A stretch of DNA of 64,000 bases from Planotetraspora kaengkrachanensis (GCF_016862895.1 NZ_BONV01000043.1:44559-108558); one strand, 5' to 3'; positions 1 to 9,371 are shown, numbered from the stretch's first letter. Numbers and translations are program-made. Notes: generated from the letters alone by a model not told the origin.

Positions 1-966
1 GGGAGGCTCGTCGGCCGCGGGAGCGCCGGGTTGCGGAAGGCGGGGGTGGACGAGCACGTCACCTGTGGTGGGACGGACGAAGTCTCCCCAGGTGATGGGC
101 CGGTTCGGCCGATTGCGCCGGGGAGAGGCCGGCCGTACGGGCTCGGGCGGCGAGGAGGGCTCGGTGACCTCCCGCGTCTCGGGCGGCGAGGAGGGCTCGG
201 TCACCTCCGGCGTCTCGGGCGCGGCCGTGGGATGGACCACGGGCAGGGCCTCGGGCAGGGCCTCGGGCTCCTGCGCCGCTTCTGGGCCCCCGTGAGCGTC
301 ACCGGTGACGCCGGCGCCGTCGGAGGGCGGAGGGACCGGGAGCGGCGGAGCCTGCTCGGGCGACGTCGCGATCGCGGGGACGACCGCATAGGGCGCGGTC
401 GGCTCCTCGGCCTCGCCTCGGTCTCGCGGAGCGCGCGCCTCGGTGAAGGGCACGATGTCGCTCTCTTCGACGAGGCCGTCCAGGGCGGTACGGGACGCCC
501 GCGCGTGCTTCAGAAGGAGGAGGAGCATCCAGAGCCCCACGGCGAGCAGCGCCCACGGCAACAGCGCGACGACGATCGCGGCCCTGCCCGAGTCGAAGGT
601 CGTGTCGGTGGCCGTCGCCACGGTCGCCGCCGCGGCCGCCGCGAACAGGGCGAGCAGGACGAGGGCGGCCTGCGCCCGGACGAGGAAGCGCCCCCCGCGC
701 AGCAGCGGCACGCTGACCAGCGAGAGCACCAGAAGGGCGTCGAAGGCCGTCGGGTAAAGGTAGGCGAGTCTGGGTTCCGCCCGACCGATGACGGCGAGAG
801 TACGGAGATCGTCGAAGGAGAGCGCGCAGGCCGCTCCCGCGAGCACCGCCACGATGAGGCCGGCGAGGGCGATCACCAGACGGCGGAGCACGAGCGGGAT
901 TCCTGCGGAGGTCGATGTGGACGGGCGGGAGGTGGTGCCTGCCGCTCCGGGGGGATTCGCGTCCAT
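1..966 (-). CDS. DUF2637-type membrane protein, 3' end cut by window edge
   Basis: The frame opens at an ATG whose first base is 966 and stays open to base 1, so at least 322 residues are present and the C-terminus is not seen. Four hydrophobic segments (about residues 30-48, 68-88, 97-117 and 128-150) and the pattern LRTLAVIG then LAYLYPTAFDALLV match the membrane core of the DUF2637 (SpdB-like) family common on actinomycete chromosomes and conjugative elements. After residue 150 the protein is Pro/Glu/Ala-rich and probably cytoplasmic, with a short tandem repeat. The family's role is not established; some members lie near plasmid transfer genes, but nothing here suggests a plasmid. The family call is from memory of the motif; the reading frame is clear. 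Confidence 0.75.
   Translation of the reverse strand, partial: MDANPPGAAGTTSRPSTSTSAGIPLVLRRLVIALAGLIVAVLAGAACALSFDDLRTLAVIGRAEPRLAYLYPTAFDALLVLSLVSVPLLRGGRFLVRAQAALVLLALFAAAAAATVATATDTTFDSGRAAIVVALLPWALLAVGLWMLLLLLKHARASRTALDGLVEESDIVPFTEARAPRDRGEAEEPTAPYAVVPAIATSPEQAPPLPVPPPSDGAGVTGDAHGGPEAAQEPEALPEALPVVHPTAAPETPEVTEPSSPPETREVTEPSSPPEPVRPASPRRNRPNRPITWGDFVRPTTGDVLVHPRLPQPGAPAADEPP
145..216. repeat. 36-bp tandem repeat, two units
   Basis: Bases 145-180 and 181-216 are direct repeats differing at two positions. On the minus strand they encode two 12-residue units, ETREVTEPSSPP and ETPEVTEPSSPP, in the low-complexity tail of the DUF2637 protein. Confidence 0.9.
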
Positions 967-1301
967 GGCGTTCCGAGCCTACAGAATCATGCCGACCGTT
1001 TGACCGGCCCTGTGAGGGTGGATGTCTCCTGAAATGCGGCGTCATGTCCGAGGCTGACAGACGTCGGATCCGCCCCTCGCGGCTTAGCCGTACCGGCCGG
1101 GGGCGCGCGTCCCCGGAGGGGTGCGGAGGGCGTCCGGGGTGATCGTCGGAGGGAGCCAGGGGAAGGTAAATCTGTTCCAACGGAGTTATCGCCGCTTATA
1201 GCGTGACTTATGAGTCTGAAGTGTCAGTCGCAGATGACGGAAAGGCGACTCGTGGACCGCTCACGGGCACACAAGTAGCTCTGTGCTGTGGCATTAGGCG
1301 T
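967..1301. other. Intergenic region between DUF2637 gene and cysS
   Basis: About 335 bases between divergent genes. I see no open frame with coding character and no strong hairpin. It must hold the promoter of the leftward gene; the candidate cysS promoter is listed separately. Confidence 0.6.
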
Positions 1302-1314
1302 TAGCCTTGCCTTC
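1302..1314 (+). promoter_or_regulatory. Candidate -10 (TAGCCT) of a leaderless cysS transcript
   Basis: TAGCCT at 1302-1307 ends seven bases before the GTG at 1315. There is no Shine-Dalgarno sequence before this start, which fits transcription beginning at the start codon. The -35 is not convincing. Confidence 0.45.
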
Positions 1315-2709
<1,395 letters not shown>

Positions 2710-2719
2710 GAGGGGCCGG

Positions 2720-2732
2720 TACCCTAGAGACC
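2720..2732 (+). promoter_or_regulatory. Candidate -10 (TACCCT) for leaderless rlmB
   Basis: TACCCT at 2720-2725 lies seven bases before the rlmB ATG, which lacks a clear ribosome binding site. It may give rlmB its own transcript in addition to readthrough from cysS. Confidence 0.4.
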
Positions 2733-3692
2733 ATGGCTGGCAAGGCTTCAGGGAAGCCCTCGAAAAAGCAGGGTGCCACCAGGGGCACAGGCGGCAAGGG
2801 CCGGAGCTCCCTGGAGGGCCGGGGCGCGACGCCTCCTGCGCACATGAGGCATTGGTACAAGGACAAGGCGCGGGCCGAGCGGCTCGAGCGCGAGGCCGCC
2901 GGACGTCCTGGCCGGCCCGCTCGCGCCGCGGCCAAGGCCCGTCGTGAGGACGCGCCCGAGGTCATCGGCGGGCGCAACCCCGTGCTTGAGGCGTTGCGTG
3001 CCGGTGTGCCCGCCAACGCGCTCTACGTGGCGCAGCGGCTCGAGAACGACGACCGGGTGCGCGAGTCGATCAAGATCGCGGCCGATCGCGGAATCGCGCT
3101 GCTCGAGGTCTCCCGTGACAAGCTCGACCGACTGACCGACGGCGGAGTCCATCAGGGTCTGGGTCTACAGATCCCCGCCTACGACTACGCCCATCCGGAA
3201 GAGCTCGTCGAGAGGGCGCGCGACGCGGCGGAGGTGCCGCTGATCGTCGCTCTGGACGGAGTCACCGACCCGCGCAATCTCGGGGCGATCGCGCGTTCGG
3301 CGACCGCGTTCGGCGCCCACGGACTCCTGATCCCGTCGCGCCGCTCCGCCGGCGTCACCGCCGGGGCGTGGAAGACCTCGGCGGGTACCCTCGCCAACCT
3401 GAGGGTCGCGCGGGCGGCGAACTTGACCCAGACCCTCCAGGCGTACCGGGAGGAAGGCCTGTTCGTCGTCGGGCTGGACGGCACCGCCACCCTGGACATC
3501 GCCCAGGTAGAACTGGTGACCGAACCGCTCGTCGTGGTCGTGGGCTCGGAGGGCAAGGGCCTGTCGCGTCTGGTCCGCGAGTCGTGCGATCAGGTGGCGC
3601 GGATCCCCATGTTCGCGGCCGCGGAGTCCCTCAACGCCGGAGTGGCCGCGGGCATCGCCCTCTACGAGGTCGCGCAGCACCGCAGGCGATGA
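2733..3692 (+). CDS. rlmB: 23S rRNA (guanosine-2'-O)-methyltransferase RlmB, TrmH/SpoU family
   Basis: SAM-dependent SPOUT methyltransferase; RlmB methylates the ribose of a conserved guanosine in 23S rRNA (G2251 in E. coli). The 319-residue protein has a basic Lys/Gly/Ala N-terminal extension (residues 1-75) typical of actinobacterial members, a substrate-binding domain starting near EVIGGRNPVLEAL, and SPOUT motifs NLGAIARSATAFG, VVVGSEGKGLSRLV and SLNAGVAAGIALYE at the C-terminus. It lies directly after cysS and 48 bases before the tRNA-Thr gene. The SpoU/TrmH family call is certain; the exact target base rests on family knowledge and synteny. Confidence 0.93.
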   Translation: MAGKASGKPSKKQGATRGTGGKGRSSLEGRGATPPAHMRHWYKDKARAERLEREAAGRPGRPARAAAKARREDAPEVIGGRNPVLEALRAGVPANALYVAQRLENDDRVRESIKIAADRGIALLEVSRDKLDRLTDGGVHQGLGLQIPAYDYAHPEELVERARDAAEVPLIVALDGVTDPRNLGAIARSATAFGAHGLLIPSRRSAGVTAGAWKTSAGTLANLRVARAANLTQTLQAYREEGLFVVGLDGTATLDIAQVELVTEPLVVVVGSEGKGLSRLVRESCDQVARIPMFAAAESLNAGVAAGIALYEVAQHRRR

Positions 3693-3723
3693 TTTCGCGG
3701 TGACGGTACAGGCCGTCGCCCAC

Positions 3724-3740
3724 TAGACTCGTGCCGATAC
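3724..3740 (+). promoter_or_regulatory. Candidate -10 (TAGACT) of the tRNA-Thr gene
   Basis: TAGACT at 3724-3729 is 11 bases before the mature 5' end of the tRNA, a spacing expected for a short 5' leader removed by RNase P. Confidence 0.4.
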
Positions 3741-3813
3741 GCCGCCTTAGCTCAATCGGCAGAGCATCTGTCTTGTAAACAGAAGGTCTGGGGTTCGATT
3801 CCCCAAGGCGGCT
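3741..3813 (+). tRNA. tRNA-Thr (anticodon TGT)
   Basis: A 73-nt cloverleaf: acceptor GCCGCCT pairs with AGGCGGC, D-arm TAGCTCAATCGGCAGAGCA, anticodon stem-loop CTGTCTTGTAAACAG with TGT in the loop, and T-arm GGTTCGATTCC. Position 73 is T; CCA is not encoded. Its 3' half is copied, partly or fully, at four more places in the next 21 kb, so it looks like the primary integration target for the accessory region. Confidence 0.97.
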
Positions 3814-3815
3814 CC
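3772..3815 (+). other. Attachment-site core in tRNA-Thr 3' half (copy 0)
   Basis: This 44-base segment matches bases 6932-6975 with two mismatches; the first 30 bases are identical. It spans the anticodon loop to the acceptor end, the usual place for tRNA-directed site-specific integration. No integrase lies beside it; the only integrase remnant is at 11.1 kb. Confidence 0.7.
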
Positions 3816-3821
3816 CATGTC

Positions 3822-3855
3822 AAAGGCCCCTTGCGATGATCGCAGGGGGCCTTTT
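3822..3855 (+). terminator. Rho-independent terminator of tRNA-Thr
   Basis: AAAGGCCCC...GGGGGCCTTTT forms a strong GC-rich hairpin directly after the tRNA. A diverged copy of this hairpin and its flank recurs at 12090-12176. Confidence 0.85.
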
Positions 3856-4083
3856 CGATCTCCGTACAGCGGCTTTGTACAGCAACGTCCTCAGTCGCCG
3901 CGTCGAGGCTGAGCGGGCCGCATGGCAATCGCCGATCTAAACCGTGCCTGGCAAAGGGCAGATCGGTGTACGGCCCGGCATGACCGGCGTGTGCCCGACG
4001 AGGAGATGATCGCCCGGCTACCCATGGGATCCGGGGCCACGTTGTGACGATCCGTCTTCCCTGTCCATCTTCATCTGAACCGG
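3856..4083. other. Non-coding flank after tRNA-Thr
   Basis: No gene recognised. Bases up to about 3915 are similar to the flank of the copy at 12.1 kb (shared CGATCTCCGTAC, GTACAGC and ACGTCCTCA blocks). GATCGGTGTAC at 3961-3971 repeats a sequence found twice in the TetR/SDR intergenic region at 5 kb. Confidence 0.6.
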
Positions 4084-4239
4084 ATGCCGTCGAGTACCCA
4101 CCTTCCGGAGGGCCGGTTCGTCGCCGACATCGGCGGAGCGGACGGCGACGTTCTGATCCAGTTGCTCACCGCCGCGCCGGAACGCCGCGGCATCGCGCGT
4201 CTCAGGAATCGGTCATCGAAGCGATGCCGCGGTAGATGA
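4084..4239 (+). pseudogene. O-methyltransferase fragment (SAM-binding motif I only)
   Basis: An isolated 51-codon frame contains LPEGRFVADIGGADGDVLIQ followed by LLTAAPERRGI. This is motif I of the plant-type/hydroxyindole O-methyltransferase family (usually VADIGGGDGxLL). The third glycine of the motif is Ala, and neither the dimerisation domain before it nor the catalytic region after it is present. The homologous part ends near 4200. It is read as a relic of a deleted gene inside the tRNA-anchored region, not an expressed protein. Confidence 0.6.
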
Positions 4240-4300
4240 CGAGGAGTCGGCGGCAGCCGTCGTGGTCGCGATCAGGTGACAAAGCGTGAGCGGGTCGTCA

Positions 4301-4939
4301 TCAACCACCGATCGGAACGGGGGCGGACCCCGGAGCTCTGCGGTCATCGCTGGACTGCTCGGAAGGCGCAGCCGGGATGGCGTTGTCGATGAGCACGGCG
4401 GCGATGGCGGCGGCGGTGGGGAAGGAATCGTGGTTGAGGACTCGGGTGCGGGCGGCGGCGCCGTCGATGAGCAGCGCTAGTTGTTCGCCGAGTTGTTCGG
4501 GATTGCGGGCGCCGGCTTCGCGGGCGGTTTCGGTGAGTCGCGCGGCGATGGCGGTCTTGTAGTCGCGTGCGTACTGGGAGGCGGGGTGCTCGGGGTCGTG
4601 GAGTTCCACGGCCGCCGCGATGTAGGGGCAGAGGGGCGTGGACGCGGGCATGGCGAAGGCGGCGAGAAGTCGTTCTCGCGGCGAGAGGTCGGCGCGGTCG
4701 AACACTCCTGGCATGACGTCGGGATCGAACCGGCGCAGGTATTCGGCGACCAGTTCGTCCTTGCTGGCGAAATGCTGGTAGGCCGTCCGCTTGGACACCT
4801 GGGCCGCGGCGCAGACCTCGTTCATGCCGGTGCGGTTGATGCCTTGATCGCGGAAGAGCTGCTGTGAGGCGCTGACGATGCGCTCGCGTGCGCCACGGCC
4901 GCGGCGCTGGCCCCGAGGGCCCTTCTCGAACTCCGTCAT
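4301..4939 (-). CDS. TetR-family transcriptional regulator
   Basis: A 212-residue TetR repressor. Its N-terminal helix-turn-helix is seen at about residues 18-60 (RERIVSASQQLF, MNEVCAAAQVSKRTAYQHF, SKDEL); the C-terminal ligand domain has no recognisable ligand signature. The ATG at 4939 is preferred over one 13 codons upstream because homologues start close to the helix-turn-helix, and AGGGAC precedes it. It is divergent from the SDR gene at 5062 with a 122-base gap containing operator-like repeats, so it probably controls that gene and itself. Confidence 0.88.
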   Translation of the reverse strand: MTEFEKGPRGQRRGRGARERIVSASQQLFRDQGINRTGMNEVCAAAQVSKRTAYQHFASKDELVAEYLRRFDPDVMPGVFDRADLSPRERLLAAFAMPASTPLCPYIAAAVELHDPEHPASQYARDYKTAIAARLTETAREAGARNPEQLGEQLALLIDGAAARTRVLNHDSFPTAAAIAAVLIDNAIPAAPSEQSSDDRRAPGSAPVPIGG

Positions 4940-4965
4940 GTCCCTAGCATAGGCCGTTCGGTACC

Positions 4966-5033
4966 GACCGGTGTACATAGCTTGCGGGGGCGCCGACCGT
5001 CAGATACGTTACGTAAACAGATCGGTGTACTTA
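4966..5033. promoter_or_regulatory. Operator-like repeats between TetR and SDR genes
   Basis: GACCGGTGTACATA (4966-4979) and GATCGGTGTACTTA (5020-5033) are direct repeats 54 bases apart, and TTACGTAA (5009-5016) is a perfect palindrome between them. The repeats lie in the divergent promoter region, as expected for TetR binding sites. Binding itself is inferred. Confidence 0.5.
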
Positions 5034-5061
5034 ATCGACCCGCTAACTCAACGGAGTGATC

Positions 5062-5796
5062 ATGGGAAAGCTCGATGGCAAGGTGGCGGTGATCACTGGT
5101 GGATCCGCCGGGATGGCGCTGGCCGGTGCCAAACTGTTCGTCGAGGAAGGCGCTTACGTCTTCATTCAGGCCCGGCGGCAGGAAGCACTCGACGACGCCG
5201 TCAAGCTGATCGGTCGCAACGTCACCGCCGTCCAGGGCGACGCGTCCGAGCTCGACGATCTGGACCGCCTGTTCGACACCGTCAAACGGGAAAAGGGCTC
5301 GATCGACGTGCTGTGGGCGAGTGCCGGGATGGGCGAGGCTGCCGTTCTCGGCGAGATCACCGAGGAGCAGTTCGATCGCGCGTTCTCGCTCAACGCGCGC
5401 GGCACGCTGTTCACCGTGCAGAAGGCGCTGCCGCTGATCAACGACCACGGCTCGATCTTCATGACCGGATCGAACGCCTCACTCGGTGCCTTCCCCGGCT
5501 GGAGCCTCTACGCGGGAAGCAAAGCCGTCCAGCAGGCCTGGGCCCGCGTCTGGCTCAACGAACTGCGCGACCGCAAGATCCGCGTCAACGTCCTGACCCC
5601 TGGCCAGGTCGCCACCGCCAAACAGGAAGAACTGTTCGACGAGGAAACCAAGGTCGCATTCGAGTCGCTCATCCCGCGCGGAAAGATGGGCAGCCCCGAG
5701 GAAATCGCCACCATCGCCCTGTTCCTCGCCTCCGACGACTCCCGATACGTCAACGGACTGGAACTGGTCGCCGACGGCGGCGTCACCGCCATCTGA
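5062..5796 (+). CDS. Short-chain dehydrogenase/reductase
   Basis: A 244-residue classical SDR, NAD(P)-dependent; the substrate cannot be told. Visible features are the N-terminal dinucleotide fold (KVAVITGGSAGMALAGA), a site-stabilising segment near ASAGMGE, catalytic Ser in MTGSNAS, YAGSK with catalytic Tyr and Lys, and a C-terminal YVNGLELVADGGVTAI. The cofactor motif TGxxxGxG reads TGGSAGMA: the last Gly is Ala, a mild departure. The start follows GGAG six bases upstream; a GTG two codons earlier is less well placed. It is the first gene of a pair with the reductase at 5837, probably under the divergent TetR. Confidence 0.9.
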   Translation: MGKLDGKVAVITGGSAGMALAGAKLFVEEGAYVFIQARRQEALDDAVKLIGRNVTAVQGDASELDDLDRLFDTVKREKGSIDVLWASAGMGEAAVLGEITEEQFDRAFSLNARGTLFTVQKALPLINDHGSIFMTGSNASLGAFPGWSLYAGSKAVQQAWARVWLNELRDRKIRVNVLTPGQVATAKQEELFDEETKVAFESLIPRGKMGSPEEIATIALFLASDDSRYVNGLELVADGGVTAI

Positions 5797-5836
5797 CTCA
5801 CACGCGAGACCTTGGGAACAGGAAGAGGACAGTCTC

Positions 5837-6460
5837 ATGAGCACCATCACCTTCATTGGCACCGGCAACATGGCCCGTACGATCGGCACGCTCGCGGTGG
5901 CGGGCGGCAACACGGTCGAGGTCATGGGCCGCGATCAGTCCAAGGCCGATGCCCTGGCCAAGGTTCTGGGCGGCGGTACGACGACGGGTAGGTGGGGTGC
6001 CGTCCCGGCCGGGGACATCGTCATCACTTGCCTGTTGTACGGAGCTGTCGTGCCGGTGGTCGCCGCGTACGGGGATGCCCTCGCAGGCAAGACGATCGTC
6101 GACATCAGCAACCCGTTCAACGCTACGTTCGACGGGCTGGCCCACAGTGAGCAGACCTCGGTCGCGCAGGAGGTCGCCAAGGTGGCGCCGGCCGGCGCGA
6201 GCGTGGTGAAGGCATTCAACACCATCTTCCGTGGCGTCCTGGAGAACGGGCGGCCCAACGTGTTCTTCGCCGGCGACGACGCGCAGGCCAAGGCGAGATT
6301 TGCGACGTTCGTCGAGAGCCTCGGGTTGCGCCCTCTGGACGTCGGCGGTTTGAAGATGGCGCACTGGCTGGAAGGTATGGGTGTGGTCACGATGGGCCTT
6401 GCCGGTAACGGGCTCGGCCATTGGGACTTCGCTCTCGGCGTCAACGAGTTCCAGGGCTGA
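5837..6460 (+). CDS. NAD(P)-binding F420-dependent-oxidoreductase-like protein
   Basis: 207 residues with an N-terminal Rossmann motif (ITFIGTGNMARTIG) and the layout of the NADP/F420 oxidoreductase family (pfam03807-like): VVKAFNTIF in the middle and FAGDDAQAKA later. True Fno-type enzymes transfer hydride between NADPH and F420; many actinomycete relatives of this size are uncharacterised, so the substrate is open. GGAAGAGG precedes the ATG. It follows the SDR by 40 bases, probably one transcript. A similar SDR/reductase/TetR trio occurs at 14.9-17.1 kb. Confidence 0.85.
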   Translation: MSTITFIGTGNMARTIGTLAVAGGNTVEVMGRDQSKADALAKVLGGGTTTGRWGAVPAGDIVITCLLYGAVVPVVAAYGDALAGKTIVDISNPFNATFDGLAHSEQTSVAQEVAKVAPAGASVVKAFNTIFRGVLENGRPNVFFAGDDAQAKARFATFVESLGLRPLDVGGLKMAHWLEGMGVVTMGLAGNGLGHWDFALGVNEFQG

Positions 6461-6930
6461 ACTCACGACAGATCACCGAAATCCGCTGATGGCCGGACAC
6501 CAATGTCGGTGAGTGATCCCTACCGAGGAGACGCTCGCAAGTGGTCAGGGGGGCGGAGGACGGCTCAGCTCGAAGGTCCGACGAGGATGGTTGCAGCTCA
6601 GTACGTGGTACAGCGGCTCTCACTCGGGACCGTCCGTTCACTTCGGATTATGCGCGAGATGAGCCTGCTGAAGGGGAGCCAGTACGTTGCGATGCTCCTG
6701 GACTCATCGCGACTTCCTCTGGGCGTTCATGCAGGTGAGGGCGTCCCCGTTCGACTCAGCCCGACTTAGATCGACTCACCGGATTTGCTTCGCATCGAAG
6801 GGGTCGTGGGCTCGCGGAGGAGTGCTGTACAGCAACCCGTACAGCAACGTCGACTTACACGATCAGCCGCCGCCAGCTCGCATCTACCAATTGACCAGGA
6901 GGGCGCGTCCCTGACGAGGTAGCTGCCTTT
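6461..6930. other. Non-coding or degenerate stretch before tRNA remnant
   Basis: No recognisable gene. Short open frames (for example 6503-6769) have no start context and no family resemblance. Bases 6829-6851 contain a doubled GTACAGCAAC motif that also occurs in the flank of the intact tRNA (near 3877), suggesting that pieces of the original tRNA flank are scrambled here. Confidence 0.5.
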
Positions 6931-6931
6931 C

Positions 6932-6975
6932 CTTGTAAACAGAAGGTCTGGGGTTCGATTCGCCAACGCGGCTCC
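6932..6975 (+). repeat. tRNA-Thr 3'-end remnant, att-like copy 1
   Basis: Matches 3772-3815 of the intact tRNA at 42 of 44 bases, with the first 30 identical. The sequence 5' of it does not form a D-arm or acceptor, so it is not a functional tRNA. It is followed by its own terminator hairpin. This is the pattern left at the far end of an element integrated into a tRNA gene; with copy 0 it brackets the TetR/SDR/reductase segment. Confidence 0.85.
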
Positions 6976-6982
6976 ACATAAA

Positions 6983-7019
6983 AAGGCCCCTGATCAGGCA
7001 TTTTGCCGTCAGGGGCCTT
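6983..7019 (+). terminator. Terminator-like hairpin after tRNA remnant
   Basis: AAGGCCCCTGA at 6983-6993 pairs perfectly with TCAGGGGCCTT at 7009-7019, an 11-bp stem. The arms resemble those after the intact tRNA but the loop differs. Confidence 0.8.
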
Positions 7020-7239
7020 GTGTTTGTCCGGTCAAACTGCGGATCTTGCTAACAGGAGATCTGATGGCCTTGGAAGAGCATCCCGGCACGTAGACCTACG
7101 GCCCTGAGGCCGAAGCCGCCGCCAAGTACCTTCGAGGACTGGTCCGGACGGTGGCGTTGCCAGAGCTGTGATCGTTGATCGCCCACCCCTGTCGAGTCCG
7201 GGCTGTGAAGGTCCCCGGCGGGCCCGATCATCTGCCGTT
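7020..7239. other. Intergenic, no gene seen
   Basis: A plus-strand stretch around 7100-7171 could read EAAAKYLRGLVRTVALPEL before a stop, but it lacks a start and I cannot assign it. No other structure is evident. Confidence 0.4.
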
Positions 7240-7497
7240 TCAGGCAACAGATGGCCGTCGAGTATCGAGGAAGTTGACACCGCGTCTCCATCAGTTCCTC
7301 GAACACATCGATCCTGCCCGTGTGATCATGTCGGCCTCACCGGCCGCGATCGGCAGCAGCCAGAGAATGCGGACGCCCTCTTCCATGTATTCGAATTCGG
7401 GACCGAGCGAATAGGGGAGGGACACGAACAGGAAGCTGAGCTGCGAATTCGGTAGCCAGAGGCGGCCGATGTCGAGAACACGGCCCTCGTGGAGGCT
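7240..7497 (-). pseudogene. Suppressor-of-fused (SUFU) domain protein, C-terminal remnant with frameshifts
   Basis: On the minus strand the frame reads RLWLPNSQLSFLFVSLPYSL, then GPEFEYMEEGVRILWLLPIA, which matches the SUFU-domain pattern (LLVSLPYxxGP...VRxLWLLPIT). The frame is then lost; the family's tail continues in a second frame as VFEELMETR and in a third as VNFLDTRRPSVA before a stop at 7240. At least two frameshifts and a missing N-terminal half make it a pseudogene. Bacterial SUFU proteins are often immunity proteins of polymorphic toxins, but no toxin is visible here. Confidence 0.65.
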
Positions 7498-7549
7498 ATA
7501 GCGGGGGTCGGCGCGGAGGGGTGGATGTTGCTGGTGATCGCGACGTTGC

Positions 7550-8440
7550 TCAGCCGTGGGTGGGGCCGAGGTCGTGGATCGTCTGGGCGAGTGCTCGGAT
7601 CAGGTCGGTTTCGGCCTCGGTCTGCCATATCAGGGCGTAGGTCAGGCGTGGCATGTCCGGCATGGGTAGCCACTGTAGGTGCGCCATCGCCCAATATCGG
7701 GTGACGTGGGCGGGGAAGTTGTGGACGATCTCGCCGGTGCTGACCAGGTTGATCAGCTCGTCGGGGTTGGTGATGGGTTCGATCCGTTCGATGGTCTGGC
7801 CACGCGGGGTGTGGAAGGGGAGGTAGCTGTTCTCCCAGTAGTCCGGCATGTGGGGGGCGGTGGCGTGTGGGAAACCGCCGAGCGCTTCCAGGGGTACGGA
7901 GGACCGGCCGGCCAACTCGTGTTCGGCGGTGACGGCGAGGACTCGTGGGTCGGTGAACAGGATCGGGCCCACGGTGAGATCGGGTTCTTCCACGGGTAGC
8001 CAGGCGATCAGTACGTCAATGTCGCCGTCGCGGAGCCCGGCGAACGGGTCGATGAAGGGGGCGCGGCGCAACTGCAGTTCCCATTGCGGGTGCCGGTCGC
8101 GGAATGTCCGCCAGTAGGGATGCAGGTCGTGGACGTTGAAGGGCAGCATGCCCACCCGCAGTCGCGCGTTGATGCCGCGCGATGCCATCCGGGCGCGTTC
8201 GAGGCTTTCGTGTAGGCCCGCGTAAACCGGGAGCAGGTCGTCGCGCAACTGTCGGCCGACCGGGGTCAGGCGGACCTGGCGGCGGTTGGAGCGGTCGAAC
8301 AACGGGGTCCCGATGCGGCGTTCCTGGTGGCTGATCGCCTGGCTGACCCGCGCCTGGGACACGTGGAGCCGGGCGGCCGTTCGGCCGAAGTGCAGCTCCT
8401 CGGCCAGGGTCAGAAAGATCTCGATGTCCCTAAGTTCCAT
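7550..8440 (-). CDS. LysR-family transcriptional regulator
   Basis: A 296-residue LTTR of standard length. Residues 1-60 carry the winged helix-turn-helix (MELRDIEIFLTLAEELHFGR, then TAARLHVSQARVSQAISHQE), followed by a coiled linker and a two-lobed effector-binding domain. The effector is unknown. It is divergent from the hemerythrin-domain gene at 8573 with a 132-base gap; LysR proteins usually regulate the divergent neighbour, so that gene is the likely target. The decayed SUFU gene lies just beyond its 3' end. Confidence 0.92.
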   Translation of the reverse strand: MELRDIEIFLTLAEELHFGRTAARLHVSQARVSQAISHQERRIGTPLFDRSNRRQVRLTPVGRQLRDDLLPVYAGLHESLERARMASRGINARLRVGMLPFNVHDLHPYWRTFRDRHPQWELQLRRAPFIDPFAGLRDGDIDVLIAWLPVEEPDLTVGPILFTDPRVLAVTAEHELAGRSSVPLEALGGFPHATAPHMPDYWENSYLPFHTPRGQTIERIEPITNPDELINLVSTGEIVHNFPAHVTRYWAMAHLQWLPMPDMPRLTYALIWQTEAETDLIRALAQTIHDLGPTHG

Positions 8441-8572
8441 GTTGTCCCTAGTTGCGTTATAAGCGCCAAGTTATCGGATCGCTCGGAATCTCACGTTGAT
8501 GCTGGCAGGCCGCCACTCCACAGTGGGAGACGTCCAAGACCGCAAGTGGTGGCCCCGTCGAAGGAGTTGGCC

Positions 8573-9235
8573 GTGAGCGACGCGCTCGACACGACGGCGA
8601 TGTATGCGATGCATGACGCGCTGCGCCGGGAAGCCGAGCACCTGGCCAGAGTCACCACCCTGGTCGGCGCCGACCCGGGTGCCGTCCTGCGCACAGCCGC
8701 CGGCTGGGAGCTGTTCAAGACCTCCCTGCACATCCACCACACCGCCGAGGACGACGTGCTGTGGCCCATGCTGCGCCAGATCCTGGCCGACCGGCCAGCC
8801 GACCTGACGCTGCTGGAGGCGATGGAGGCAGAACACGCCGCCATCGACCAGGTCATCGAGGCGATCGATGAGGTACTGGCCGCGTCCGAGGACGGGTTGG
8901 ACCGGCTCGGGGATCTCACCGATTCCCTGGTCACCGGCCTCACCGGACACCTCAGGCACGAGGAGGACCAGGCGCTTCCGCTGATTCAGGCGACCGTCAC
9001 CCAGGAGCAGTGGAATCGCTTCGGGCGGATCCACGCCCAGCGGATCGGTCCCGCCGTACCCAGAATCCTGCCGTGGCTTCTGGATGGCGCGAGCGACCAG
9101 ACCGTCGCCGCAATGCTGGCGCAACTCACCGAACCGGCGCGCCAGGCCTACCAGCACCAGTGGCGACCCGCCTATGCGGCCCTCGACCGCTGGCATCAAC
9201 GGAAGGAACGATCCGGCGGCATCGGTCAGGTTTGA
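8573..9235 (+). CDS. Hemerythrin HHE-domain protein
   Basis: 220 residues, cytoplasmic, with the iron-binding helical-bundle pattern: H in MHDALRREAEHL, HIHHTAEDDVLWP, EAEHAAIDQ and HLRHEEDQALP. Such proteins bind a non-haem di-iron centre and are linked to oxygen, NO or redox sensing; the specific role here is unknown. The GTG at 8573 is chosen because AAGGAG lies seven bases before it and the domain begins directly after. The frame extends further upstream, but only through LysR promoter sequence. It is probably controlled by the divergent LysR. Confidence 0.85.
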   Translation: MSDALDTTAMYAMHDALRREAEHLARVTTLVGADPGAVLRTAAGWELFKTSLHIHHTAEDDVLWPMLRQILADRPADLTLLEAMEAEHAAIDQVIEAIDEVLAASEDGLDRLGDLTDSLVTGLTGHLRHEEDQALPLIQATVTQEQWNRFGRIHAQRIGPAVPRILPWLLDGASDQTVAAMLAQLTEPARQAYQHQWRPAYAALDRWHQRKERSGGIGQV

Positions 9236-9371
9236 AGAAGCACCGGTCGGGCCGCCGCTTCTACCGTCAAGTGACACACGCGCCGGGGTGGCGTCCGGGG
9301 CCTGCCTGGATGCCCGGCCGGGCACATGACCCCCCATGCACCGCATAACCATCTTTGTAAAGGAGTAAGGC

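Noticed and set aside
145..216. CRISPR-like repeats
   Set aside because: Two adjacent 36-bp units without spacers, in frame in a low-complexity protein tail. No CRISPR array was seen anywhere in the window.
299..1180. A 293-residue minus-strand protein at the left end
   Set aside because: Arg/Pro-rich out-of-frame reading of the DUF2637 gene; the true frame runs from 966 to the edge without a stop.
6503..6769. A small gene after the F420-reductase-like gene
   Set aside because: No ribosome binding site, no recognisable domain, and it lies in a scrambled tRNA-flank region.
6932..6975. A second tRNA-Thr gene
   Set aside because: Only the 3' half is present; the 5' side cannot form a D-arm or acceptor stem.
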